Assembly (NCBI GenBank): GCA_022925895.1
Contig: JAKSYS010000041.1
Location: 62,001-126,000 of the forward strand
DNA: 64,000 nucleotides
From: Fragilaria crotonensis
Lineage: Eukaryota > Bacillariophyta > Fragilariophyceae > Fragilariales > Fragilariaceae
Reading direction: 5' to 3'
This document shows positions 32,653-43,801 of the stretch, piece after piece. The notes under the pieces are model-generated. The model did no database searches, had not been told where the DNA came from, and saw nothing but the letters and a program-made list of their open reading frames with translations. The first letter of the stretch is position 1. Every line of letters begins with the position of its first letter. The translations under genes and the position numbers were made by a program.

Positions 32653-33516
32653 ACATGATGAGAAGTAGGAGTTCTATTAAGCATGTCAGCCAGATACAGG
32701 TAGTAATAATAGTCAGCCATTGAGATGGGAAGTGTGAGGTGTGTTGATGCGGGAAAGCCATAATTTGTGATAACATACATTACTGGGTACGAGGAATTGT
32801 GTAAAATACTGGCATCAGTGATGCCAACAATTCATCAATCGAGAAGACGGACTCAGAATTGCATGTAAAATAACAACATCCTATTATAACAAATTATGAC
32901 CGCTGCTATGCTTTTTTATTCATGCAACATTAGGCACATGCTTGCCTTGGTTTAAAGTTGATGATGGAATGAGATAATGGCCATGGCAACCAGGATGCGA
33001 TCTTCATTTTTGATGATAGGTACAAAACGGTGTACCAATGTGTCTGTGGAAAATTGGCATGGCTGGCGATAAATGGGGTTATTGTAAATGTTTGAGATCA
33101 ATAAGGTGTTATAGTAAAAATGTGACATCTACTTGGGATCGGCAACAGGCACTACGATTCGTATCAATCTGCACCATTCCCAGTTAGAAGCAGGAGTTGG
33201 ACAACCATTGCTCGAAAATCCATCATATGAGATTCCATATCTAACTCCATGTTGGATACTGTCTATACGAAAGTTTCTGGCAACACACAATGCAACTATC
33301 ACAATCACCGATCAACCGCAACTGTCTCGCTCTTAAAACCGATTCCGACGCATTCATCATGCAGCAATCACATCTCGCCCGATATTCCACTGCACATCAA
33401 CGAGATTTGAATCTCGTTAGGATGTACCTTCAAGTCACATCAATTGCAGATCTCACCGATCCAGGGAGACCGTCGGCAATCCATACAGATTTTCTCAATG
33501 GACGTCGACCTCCTCA

Positions 33517-35001
33517 TTGGAAAACTCACCATATATGGCCCAGGCAGGAAGCTCCGTCAGCTCATCAACGCCGTTTATGGAAGAGATACACTACATCGTC
33601 CTTCCTTCGTTATATCCCGTTCTGGAAGACATCGCCCACTCCTTCTATCCAATCAACCCATACGGGAGAGCATTCGAAATCCAAGCAAGTCGAGATCGCT
33701 CCGACGTCCTTCCCGACCTACGTGATTACCTCGCAACCCTTCCTCGATCACAAAGACGACTTGTCGAGGACGCGACCCAAGTGGCAACGGATCTCCAGGT
33801 TTGGAGGGCCTTTCGATCTAGAGAGCATTTATATATCGCGTCCGACGGCGGGCTTTCAGGCAACGAAGGGACTTTTGGATGGATCATCTCGACTAGGAAG
33901 TTTCCTCTTTTTCAATGCGGAGGCCCGGTGGACGGTCCGTTTGACACCAATTCATCGACGAGGAGCGAACTCGCGGGCTTCGTTTCATCTCTTCTGTTTA
34001 TAACAGGGCTTGCGCGTTATTGGGGATTGAAACACAGAAGTCGTTTCAAGTGGATTACCGATAGCAAGGCAGCGCTTTCAAAAGTTCGGCTGGTAACACG
34101 CCGCGGATGGAGGGCAACCAGACAACCAAACGAGGCAGATCTCCTTTCCATTATTGCCTCCCTTCTGCAGGAATTGCGCTGTAAGGTGGCTTATGCTTGG
34201 ATCAAAGGCCACCAAGACCGATTGAATTCGTATGATTCTCTTCCTTTTCTAGTTCGTCTAAACGTCTCCGCGGATTTCCTCGCAACTCGGTATCGTTTAA
34301 GAGGCAAACTCAAGTCCTCACAACGTGTCGATCATGACCCATCTCAAAAAATATCAATCTCGATACATGGATGCCGGCTCACAAGCCAATATGATGACTG
34401 TCTCCGTTTTCACATCAACGGGTACCATCTGCGTCAGTATATTCAGGAAAAGAGAAAATGGTCTGACAAGGTATGGGACGACGTGGATTTTGATATCTTT
34501 GGTACTCACTTCCGACGTTTGAGACCCTCACAACGCACCCAGCATATGAAATTAGTTCATGATCAGTTACCTTTGGGATGGAGGCGACGTCAACAATCTG
34601 CGACAAATGACCAACATCTGGAAACATGCCCATGTTGTCTATCTGACAAAGAGACGACAGAGCACTTTCTGAGATGTCATTGCAACGATCAGCTATTCGA
34701 AGGAAGATCCCAGTTATCGAAAGATTCTTACGAGACGTCGCCCCATCTGCTGAAACACCTTCTGATGGACGGAATCAGATTTTGGCAGCATACCGGGAAC
34801 CAAGACTTTTATCCCACAACCTTGCAGCAGTATCCACAGCACATGAGGGAGGCCGTCCACCAAGTTCTACAGAAACAGTCGGCAATTGGATGGGACAATG
34901 CTCTTAGGGGATACCTCAGTAAAGCATGGATTCATCTTGCATCCCTCGACAAAGACGATGCGTCCAACAAACAAACAGATTCTCGTCTCGCACGTCAATG
35001 A
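33517..35001 (+). pseudogene. LINE ORF2 C-terminal part: RNase H and zinc motif
   Basis: 494-codon open stretch without its own natural ATG context; it is the 3' portion of ORF2. RNase H acidic residues are at about 33840 (SDGG), 33960 (SELAG), 34060 (TDSK) and 34210 (GHQD). The Cys/His motif is at about 34629-34685. After the TGA at 34999 the same frame continues to the Harbinger insertion, then resumes after it with EAERIRSSHQSE. Confidence 0.75.
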
Positions 35002-35087
35002 ATGCTCAGGACTATTTCGGCACTCCATGAATATACACGCTCAGCCTGGATCAACAGGAATAAACTACTCCACTCCACAGAGCATAA

Positions 35088-35903
35088 GGGGCGTTGTTAA
35101 CTCCCAAAAAATGCACCAAGCCCGGATGCAACTCCGGGTATTTTGGTATCATGCCGTTATTTTTGGCCGTTAGCCTGATACAGAAACCTGATACGAATTT
35201 TGGAACGAAAATATCAGGATCAGGATCACAGATACCAGCCATATCACGATGCCGGCTAACAATGAAATAACTTCTAACGGAAACAATGTCTGCATGTTGA
35301 ATAAATATTGTGAAAAAACGCATATTGCAGTTTATTACATACGGACTACTTCTAATGATATATGGATATACATACCTCCTATCACAAATACGCGCAATAT
35401 CAATTTGCTGCATATATTTTGTATTCTCTCTTATTGTTTGTTGAGTGTGATGATACGAACACCAAGACAGTACCAGGTAGTAGTATGATACAATGTACAA
35501 TGTACAATGCAATTAAAATGTGTACTGTGCTTATGGTGCGCATACGATGTCTATTGTCGCTATTGTGTACGTATTGCGCGGATGTTGTACTCCAGTTTGT
35601 CAGCCGAACCAATGCAATACCGACATTGTGCACGCGAGGCACAACAACGATTGAATCCCAGGAGGGGTTTAGAGCGTTGTGTCAAACATCCGTTTTTGCT
35701 GAACGAACCATCAAATTGTGTGACGTTATGTGGGCAGTTGAAATAAGTGTGGATGCGTCAGCAATCATCGTGGTACAAGCTTTTGAGTTAATAACGAATT
35801 CTTGTATCACGGACTTTCAGGTTAACTAAAAATGTATTTAACGTTAAGTTCACAACTGCCTGATACAAAATTTTGCGAAACGCAAAGGAGTTAACAACGC
35901 CCC
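35088..35903. mobile_element. 816-bp Harbinger-type non-autonomous element
   Basis: Perfect 17-bp terminal inverted repeats GGGGCGTTGTTAACTCC (35088-35104 and complement at 35887-35903), flanked on both sides by TAA (35085-35087 and 35904-35906), the TWA target duplication of PIF/Harbinger elements. Near the ends both arms contain CCTGATAC words. No transposase; the ORFs inside overlap and lack domains. It splits the LINE reading frame after EHK. Confidence 0.85.
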
Positions 35904-36453
35904 TAAAGAGGCAGAGCGTATCAGGTCTTCTCATCAATCCGAGATCCGACATTTTTTCCTTCACCGCGACGAGGTATGTTTCGAGGATCACTATCTGTTT
36001 CGCTTCACTCTGGAACAAATTCTACGTGCACCAACATCGACTCAAGTAAGGTGGCTCCGTAGAGCTGTCCGTTCTGCTGCTAAAAAGAAGAGTACACCAA
36101 ATACCCAAATGCTCATGACAAATTTTTTTCGACCGAAACCGACAATATGTTCAACCTACAGTGGCGCGGTGTCAATGTACAACAGCTTCTGCTCGGTACG
36201 TGTTTAGAGCTCTCGCAGATATGATTCTGCCGGAGCGGGGTACACGGCGAATCCCGGAAGGTTTTCGCGTGGTGATAACCCGATGATTAGTTCATTTATT
36301 ATTATTAGTAAAGATGTGACAAAGATATCTGGTGTTATTGTAATATTGAGCAATTTTTTTGTGAAATACCAAAAGGCTTTTCAGTTTATAGAGGGTCATT
36401 AAGTGTTTTATTTAAAAATGAAAACCTATATGATGTTTTTGTAATTTCCCCAT

Positions 36454-37194
36454 AAAGTACAGAACAACATTCTAATAAAAAGTAAGTTATTGTACTACAG
36501 CACATTGAAAAATCTTTTTAAAGAGACATAATTGTAATTTTCACTTAAGAAAAATGATCAGAGAAGTCGCTTTTTTGGGCATTTGCTCAAAAATATACGA
36601 AGTGTCGTCAACAGACACTCATAATCATACTGTGCAGAAAATCCAGGTATGATATTTCATTCGAGAAATGATGCATGTATGCATAGACGGAGATTCTAAC
36701 GACGATAAATTTAACTATCTTTAAATTCTAAGTCATTTAGATGACCTTTGGTTGAAAGGGGACATTTGTTAACGTATGTCTCCCTTGCATGTAATGAGTA
36801 CGTTGATGTGTTGGTACCAGGTACTCCTATAGTACACCTGCATAGCATTGCATACATCAAGAAGTCTTAGTCGGAATACAAGTTCTGAATCTGGCATTCC
36901 AGAAGGCAGATACAAGCTGTCCGATTGATGTTAATTTCTATATCTATGTAATATGAATTGATGTGCGTATTGAAAGTTGCCGCTTCAAATCTCGAATCCC
37001 TCTGCTCACCGCATAATAGTACTCGAGTACTATCGAGCGACGTTCAGCCTTATTCATTCCGAACAAAACTGTGCTGCATGTACTGAGTCGTACTCACATT
37101 GGAATTGACATTAACTCATTAACTCCCATTTCGGTTCTATCGAACCGAGTCATCAGTTTTCACACTCGTACTGGAGTGTTGTTGTTGACAAACA
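36454..37194. other. Intergenic region upstream of the first 7TM gene
   Basis: AT-rich, no gene. If MULE C ended at 36453, TAAAGTACA would be its 9-bp target copy; the partner was not found. GGTACTCCTATAGTACACC- and AGTACTCGAGTACTATCG-type words lie near 36820 and 37018. Confidence 0.5.
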
Positions 37195-37455
37195 ATGGGG
37201 CTCATGACCCTGAGTGAAGAGATTGCTGTCTCTGTAGCAACAATGTTTGGAGCTTCGCTCTCATTTATTGGTGCAAGTTGTGTTATCTGGAACATTATTT
37301 GGCGGCGGAAGTACAAACAAGATACGTACCATCGACTACTGTTGGGCATTTGTTCATTTGATTTGTTCGCTTCAGTTGGATGGCTCATGGCGCCGCTTGC
37401 TGCACCAAAGGACACAACTCCGAGATATTTACCTATTGGCAACACAGCTAGCTGT

Positions 37456-37705
37456 TGTTGGAATATATTTAGGAAATTCAAGAGGGATTTTCACGATTAG
37501 AGTCATTCAGACTATGACTACTCGGGATCAAGCAAGATCGAAAATTTACATGAATTACATGCAGAGAATGGATCTCATACTTTACTAAAACTCTTAGGAA
37601 CGATTACATCGAACACTGTACATCTACAACCTATTTGACCCCTGACATATCCTCAAGGGATATAAGAAGGCTATCGTAAGTAGACCTCGGGGTGCAATTT
37701 CAACA
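37456..37705 (+). repeat. 5' LTR of the copia element
   Basis: 250 bp, TGTTGGAATATATTTAGGAA to GGTGCAATTTCAACA. It is followed by GTTTTAGTAAAGTATCCGGG, where a primer binding site would lie; the tRNA is not obvious. Confidence 0.95.
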
Positions 37706-37790
37706 GTTTTAGTAAAGTATCCGGGCAAGGATAGCACCGTGAAGAGTACCGGACCGCAGAGTGTCTGAAGAAGACCCACAGGGCGATAAC

Positions 37791-40700
37791 ATGAGTAGTA
37801 AAGGGCGTTTTGCGAAGAAAGGCAAGGGCAGCAAGTCCCAGACGAAAGGAAGTAATTCCAACGCACCAGCTGCTAGTAAGAAGCAGTATGTGACCGATTA
37901 TAATTATTATCTCGGATCATCGAAGCAAGCGTCTGACTACGAAACGACGACAGAATTTCTGATCAATCATATCAAGAAACTGTACGACTACGGAAATGAC
38001 ATTGGATCCGCGCTTGAGAAGCTAGAGGCCATTGATACAACGGTTTGGAAACCATCTATGCAAGTGAGCGGAAAGACCGACGAAGAGATTCGCGCGATTG
38101 AGAACAAGCAGTATGAAATAGAGTTCAAGTCGGATTACGATACTTATCGAAAGCGCATGCAGGTTTATGAAAATAACCTTACCAAAGCGTATGCACTGCT
38201 TTGGGAGCGTTGCGCGAAAGCCATGAAGAACAAAATTGAGGCTCGCTCCGATTACGACAAGATTAAGAACAATCCGATCCTGTTGTTGAAGGCGATTAAG
38301 GAACACGCGTTGAACTACCAAGAGAACAGGTATTCAATGTCGATTGTGTTGGATGCGTTGAGAACGCTATTGAGCACGAAGCAAAAGGAAGGCGAGAGCT
38401 TGCAGGACTTCACGAAAAGATTCCGCGTGGCGCGAGACGTGCTCAAGTCACATGTCGGAGGACCGATTATATTGACTAAAATTGTAGAGGCCATGGAAGG
38501 TTATGCAGAAGCCGATGACGACAAGCGAGAGAAAATACACGAGCAAGCATTCAATCAGTTTCTTGCATTCTTGTATCTGGACAACGCCGATAAGGCTAAG
38601 TACGGATCCATCCTAACTGGTTTGAACACCCAGCAGTCGCTCGGAAACGACCAGTATCCGAAGAGTATCACGGAGTCGAACAACGTACTAAGCAATCACA
38701 AGTTTGACACCATGCCGAACAAATCCAGTGGAAAGAAGAACAACTCCACAGACGGCAACAAGGGTAAGGACAAGAAGGATGACGACAAGGACGAAGACGA
38801 AGTCAATCTGTCGTTCGCACAACTCGAAGGGAAGTGCTACTGCTGCGGAAAAGCAGGTCACAAGTCGCCATCGTGTCGCGATAAAGGAAAACCCAAAGAG
38901 GAATGGGCGATTAATAAGGCCCAGAGCCATGCGCAGACGACAGCGTCGTCAGACGCAAGCTCGGTGACTCCGCCATCAATCAACAACACGCCGCCGCCAA
39001 GTTCGAGCTCGAGCGTAACAGGATGGGCCGGAGCACACATTGAGTTGCAGTTCCAGCAATTCGATGCGCACGAAATGCGAGACTGGATATTATTGGACAA
39101 CCAATCAAGTGTCAGCGTCTTTTGTAACAAAGAGCTGGTACAAAATATTCGGAGGTCGAACGACGGCGACATGCATTTGTCGACAAATGGAGGGGTCTTA
39201 GTAACAACTCACAAGGCTGATCTCCCTCAATGGGGAGAAGTCTGGTTCAATGAAATGGCGATTACAAACATCATAAGTTATGCCGAAATGGCAGATCGCT
39301 ATCGCATTACATATGACTCCGGAAAGGAGGATGCGTTTGTCGTTCATCTCAGCGACGACAAGACTGTTCGATTCACCAGACACGGCAATAATCTCTACGT
39401 GTTTAAACCTCCGATCAAGAAGCAGGTACAACTTTTGAATACAGTTGAGGAAAACAAGACCTTTTTCACGCAGCGTCAGTTCGAAAGAGCGAAGAGAGCT
39501 CGTGATCTATATCACGCTCTGGGCACGCCTTCGATTAGTGATTTCAAGGCAATGCTGCGTATGAATACTATTATAGGCAACCCGGTCACGACCGAAGACA
39601 TTGTAATGGCCGAACAAATTTTCGGAACCGACATTGGTCGGATCAAGGGCAAGACGACTCGTCGTAAGCCAGCACCTGTCGTCGATGATTACATTGAGAT
39701 TCCGAAGGAATTAATTGCTACGCAACGTAATGTAACGATATGCATGGACGGTATGAAGGTCAACGGACTTTCCTTTTTAACGACTGTGTCGAGGAACATC
39801 CAATACAGGACCGCGCAATACGTCAAGCATCAAACGGCAGACATATATCGTGAGGTACTCGGACAAATTTTTCGTGTGTACAACGCTGGTGGATTTCAGG
39901 TCACAATCATTCGATGCGATAACGAGTTTCGTCCACTTATTGAACCGCTTGCCGATGAATTTCATGTTGCCATGAATTTTGCCAACGCTCAAGAGCATGT
40001 GCCAGAAGCAGAGCGAAACAATCGCGTTATTAAAGAACGCGTACGGGCTACTTATCATCGGTTGCCGTATCGACAGCTGACCAGGACGATGGTCAAAATG
40101 TTGGTATCAGAATCAGCTAAGAAGCTGAATTTCTTTCCGTCCAAGAACGGAGTTTCTAAGTTCTACAGTCCGAGGATGATGTTACATCAGAGGAACCTCG
40201 ACTATTCGCGACATTGCCGATACGCACTAGGGACGTACGTCCAAGCTCACGACGAGCCCAAACATTCGAGCACGAATGCGCCACGCAGTTTAGACTGCAT
40301 CTATCTTCGGTACAAAGATAATCTCCAAGGTGGTCACGAATTACTTCATCTCCCCACCAATTCAATTATTACAAGGCGAAATATTACGCCCGTTCCGATC
40401 ACTCCGGCCATTGTCAGTCAAGTTCACACGCTCGCACAGGCCGAGGATATGCCCGCCGGTCTAAAGATCGAAAACCGTACAGGTCAGATCTTTATGACAG
40501 TGCGTGGATTCCAGGAGTGGATTATGATGACGAACAGTTCGACGACGACCTCGACGAAAACTTTGAGCATGAAGACGATCAAGACGACGACCCAAACGAT
40601 CAACTACCTGAAGGTCAGTATGATTATGAAGACGGTGACGACGATGATTTGCTCGATTATGAGGATGATGCAATGTCAGATGACAACAATGATGACGATG

Positions 40701-42702
40701 ACGGTCAAGACCCACATGCCAACAATGCAGGAGTGGCGGCAGAAGTTATTCAAGGTAACCAAGTTGAAGCTCGTGAAGCCCCTACCGTTGTCGATGAAGA
40801 AGAAGATTTGGACAATGAAAGCGGAGACGAATCAGAAACAGAAGCCGAAGAAGCGAATCCACGCGCTGATCAAGAGGAAACAGAAAACGTGAGAGTGACG
40901 AGGTCGGGAAGGACATCGAGACCGCCAACAAAGTTGACGTTAGCACAACATCACCTACACGCCCAAGCACACAACGTGTGTGAACAGTACAGTATCGAGA
41001 CTGCACGGGTAATCGCAATAACGATGTGTCACATGGCGGATATGCGATTTAATCCGAAGTGCAAAACTGCCCACCAGTTCATTCAATCCTACAGTCTCAT
41101 GAAAGGACTTAAGAAATTTGGTCACAAAGGCAGAGAGGCTGCGTACAAGGAGATGAAGCAGTTGCATGAGCGAGTGGTATTCAAGCCCATCAAGATTGCC
41201 GAATTGACGGAACAAGAGAGGCAACGAGCAATGGAGAGTTTGATTTTCTCGTGGAAAGAGGGACGGTACGATCAAAGGACGAACCTGTGCCAACGGTAGT
41301 ACTCAGAGAGAGTACATGGATCGAGAAGAGGCAGCCAGTCCGACGGCGATGACGGAATCCATTATAATCACAGGAGTGATCGATGCGAAGCAATGTCGGG
41401 ACATTATGACCGCTGATATTCCGAATGCGTTTGTGCAGACGGACATCGATAAGAAAGAGATTGGCGAGCGCATCATCATGAAGATTCGAGGACCCTTAGT
41501 TGATATGTTGCTTGAGCTAAGTTATGAAACTTATGCTCCGTACGTCGTGTACGAAGGAAGCAACAAGGTATTATACGTCGCGATGGAGAAAGCGTTATAC
41601 GGCATGCTCCAATCATCCCTACTCTACTACAAGAAGTTCCGCAAGGATATTGAGTCTATTGGATTCGTTGTGAATCCATATGATCCGTGTGTCGCGAACC
41701 GAACTGTGAACGGTAAGCAACATACTGTCACCTGGCACGTCGATGACCTAAAGTCTAGTCACGTTGACCCGAAGGTGAATGATGAGTTTTGAATTGGCTC
41801 AAAGAAGTATGCCTCCGATGAAATCGGAGAGGTAAAGGCCGTGCGTGGTCATCAGCACGATTATCTGGCTATGGTGCTCGACTACTCCAGTCCGGGAGTA
41901 TTGAAGTTGGACATGACGAAGTACGTAAAAACGATGGTGGAGGATTTTCCGTTAACGCTGAGTGGTACTGGAGCTTTCCCGTGGACGAACAAGTTGTTTA
42001 TCGTGGATCCCAAGTCGAAGAGGTTGGACGAAGAGCGAGCGAGTATTTTTCATACTTTTGTTATGAAAGGAATGTTTTTGTGCAAACGTGCACGCCAGGA
42101 CGTGCAACCTGGAATTGCTTTTCTATCGACTCGCACGTCAGAACCCACCGAGCAAGATTGGGCGAAGCTTGTCAAGCTGATGTTGTTTTTGAAAGCAACT
42201 CAGAACGACGTCACTACTATGGAGGCGGATGACTCGCAAACAATTAAATGGTATGTGGACGCTTCGTTTGCAGTCCACAGGGACTATAAAAGCCATACGG
42301 GAGCGACCATGACGCTTGGGAAGGTGTACTCAGTTCGGTGTCCACTAAGCAAAGGTTATGTCTCGGAGTTCCACAGAGGCGGAACTCGTCGGTTTGGATG
42401 ATGTAATATCCAAGATTCTTTGGTCGAAGTTGTTTATCGTAGCGCAAGGCTACAATGTGAAAACGACCATAATCTATCGAGACAATACGAGTGCGATGAA
42501 ACTCGAGGAGAATGGAAAATCAAGCTCGGGGAAGCGAACAAGGCACTTTCATATCAAGTACTTCTATATTACTGACTTGATTCGGCGCAACGAAGTTACA
42601 ATCGAATACTGTCCTACTGATGCCATGATTGCCGACTACATGACGAAGCCATTGGTCGGAGCGAAATTTATACACTTTCGCGCCAGCATAATGCGTGCAA
42701 CA
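37791..42702 (+). CDS. Copia gag-pol polyprotein with frame breaks
   Basis: ATG 37791 opens a frame to 40892. Gag is charged and helical, with the zinc knuckle CYCCGKAGHKSPSC at about 38835-38876. Protease follows with WILLDNQSS (about 39085). Integrase has CMDGMKVN, RCDNEF and PEAERNNRVIKE as the DDE residues. An acidic low-complexity stretch follows, where the frame moves to 40517-41299. Reverse transcriptase starts near YKEMKQLHERVVFKPI, continues in another frame with DIPNAFVQTDI and YGMLQSSLLYY, and has WHVDDLKSS as the catalytic box. RNase H contains KWYVDASFAVH, STEAELVGLDD and YRDNTSAM. Breaks lie near 40510, 41250, 41790 and 42310-42360; most can be closed by one base in a short run (for example TTTC-TCG, GGAAAG, GAGTTTTGA). 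Confidence 0.85.
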
Positions 42703-42727
42703 TGAGCATCATCGTCCAGCAGGAGTG

Positions 42728-42977
42728 TGTTGGAATATATTTAGGAAATTCAAGAGGGATTTTCACGATTAGAGTCATTCAGACTATGACTACTCGGGAT
42801 CAAGCAAGATCGAAAATTTACATGAATTACATGCAGAGAATGGATCTCATACTTTACTAAAACTCTTAGGAACGATTACATCGAACACTGTACATCTACA
42901 ACCTATTTGACCCCTGACATATCCTCAAGGGATATAAGAAGGCTATCGTAAGTAGACCTCGGGGTGCAATTTCAACA
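42728..42977 (+). repeat. 3' LTR of the copia element
   Basis: 250 bp, same sequence as the 5' LTR as far as I can see. Confidence 0.95.
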
Positions 42978-43801
42978 GCTGTACGTCGCAGGCCTTCCTG
43001 ATCCAAACAGGCGTCGGTTTCATGATCTACAATGCGTGCCTCAGTATCTACTACGTCTTGATGGTCAGGTACAATGTATCCAAGAAACGGATGATTTGGC
43101 GAGAAAAGATCATGCATGCGGTGGCGATTGTATGGGGTATTGGATCCGCCATCATCCCTATTCCGTTGGAGATCTACAACGAACTTGGACTGGGGAGTGG
43201 ATGCTGGATACATCCATCTCCGATCGACTGTGGAACGGAAGTAAATCCCGTCCCATGCGAACGAGGGGGGAACATTGATACACCAGTGGTAGGCACCGTT
43301 CTGACAGGAATTCCAGCCATTTCTTCGATTGTAATTGTTCTCTTCTGCAATGCCTTGCTCTATATTACGGTTCGGGGGAGGGAGGTGGAATCTAGTCGAT
43401 TCTCCGACGTTGTGGCATCCCGAAGGAGCAGCCGCATGCGAGAGCGAACCAAGGAAATCGCTGCACAAGCTACGTGGTATGTCGTCATCTTCGCTAATTC
43501 CCATATTTGGGAAATGCTTTTCGCACTCCTGCACCAAATCAATGTCATCACCAAGTACAATGAATCTAACTTTACTCCTCTGATATTGGTGTCTCAGTTT
43601 TTCACCGCGTCTAATGGATTTGGTTTCCTGATGGTCTATGTGCGGCCTCGGTTTCTTCGACTCCGCAAACGAAATGTCTCACGTATCAAGGCCGTTTATA
43701 TGGCAATGTCCTTCCAAGAAACGCCGCATTCCGCCATGAGAACCTCACAAAGACATCACGCTGAGAGTGGAAGCAGTAGTAGTAATGATAGTGAATATTG
43801 A

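Larger units (their letters stand above)
33128..36306 (+). mobile_element. 5'-truncated LINE (RNase H domain) with 15-bp TSD
   Basis: AGTAAAAATGTGACA (33113-33127) and AGTAAAGATGTGACA (36307-36321) flank the insert; the copies differ at one base. The insert lacks the reverse transcriptase and starts in the post-RT region (QLEAGVGQPLLENP, frame-shifted). It then has RNase H: ASDGG, STRSELAG, TDSKAAL, GHQD and a later Asp. A CPCCLSDKETTEHFLRCHC zinc motif typical of LINE C-termini follows, then YTRSAWINRNKLLH. One TGA (34999) interrupts the frame, which reads across the Harbinger insertion. The 3' end is a short ATT-rich tail. Truncation, tail and variable TSD fit target-primed reverse transcription. 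Confidence 0.8.
32990..36453. mobile_element. Right TIR of MULE C, split by a LINE insertion
   Basis: 32990-33127 matches the inner part of the right TIR of B (ACGGTGTACCA, TCTGTGG, GGCTGGCGA). 36307-36453 continues it with GTGTTATTGTAAT, TATAGAGGGTCATT and the terminal GTAATTTCCCCA, the complement of the B-type start TGGGGAAATTAC. The two halves are separated by the 3.2-kb LINE. The left end of C was not found. Confidence 0.7.
37456..42977 (+). mobile_element. Ty1/copia LTR retrotransposon (CoDi-like), very young
   Basis: 5,522 bp with 250-bp LTRs (37456-37705 and 42728-42977) that begin TGTTGG and end CAACA. I see no difference between the two LTRs by eye. Flanked by GCTGT on both sides (37451-37455 and 42978-42982). 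Domain order gag, protease, integrase, reverse transcriptase, RNase H is the copia order. The internal frame has several one-base breaks although the LTRs look identical. Confidence 0.95.
37195..43801 (+). pseudogene. Seven-TM receptor gene copy 1, disrupted by a copia insertion
   Basis: 37195-37455 codes for TM1-TM2 (MGLMTLSEEIAVSVATMFGA onwards, to NTASC) and 42983-43801 codes for TM3 to the C-terminus (SQAFLIQTGVGFMIYNACLS to NDSEY). Removing the retrotransposon and one copy of GCTGT joins them in frame to 359 aa, close in length and sequence to the intact paralogue at 45925-47016. No other lesion is seen, so the gene was functional until the insertion. A plus-strand copia inside the coding region should abolish it unless the other allele is empty. 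Confidence 0.85.

Noticed and set aside
41316-42401. Separate host genes in the reverse transcriptase and RNase H region
   Set aside because: They are consecutive pieces of one copia polyprotein broken by one-base shifts between two identical-looking LTRs.
43022-43801. A separate 259-aa receptor gene starting after the copia element
   Set aside because: It is the 3' part of receptor copy 1; the matching 5' part is at 37195-37455 and the join is in frame once the element is removed.
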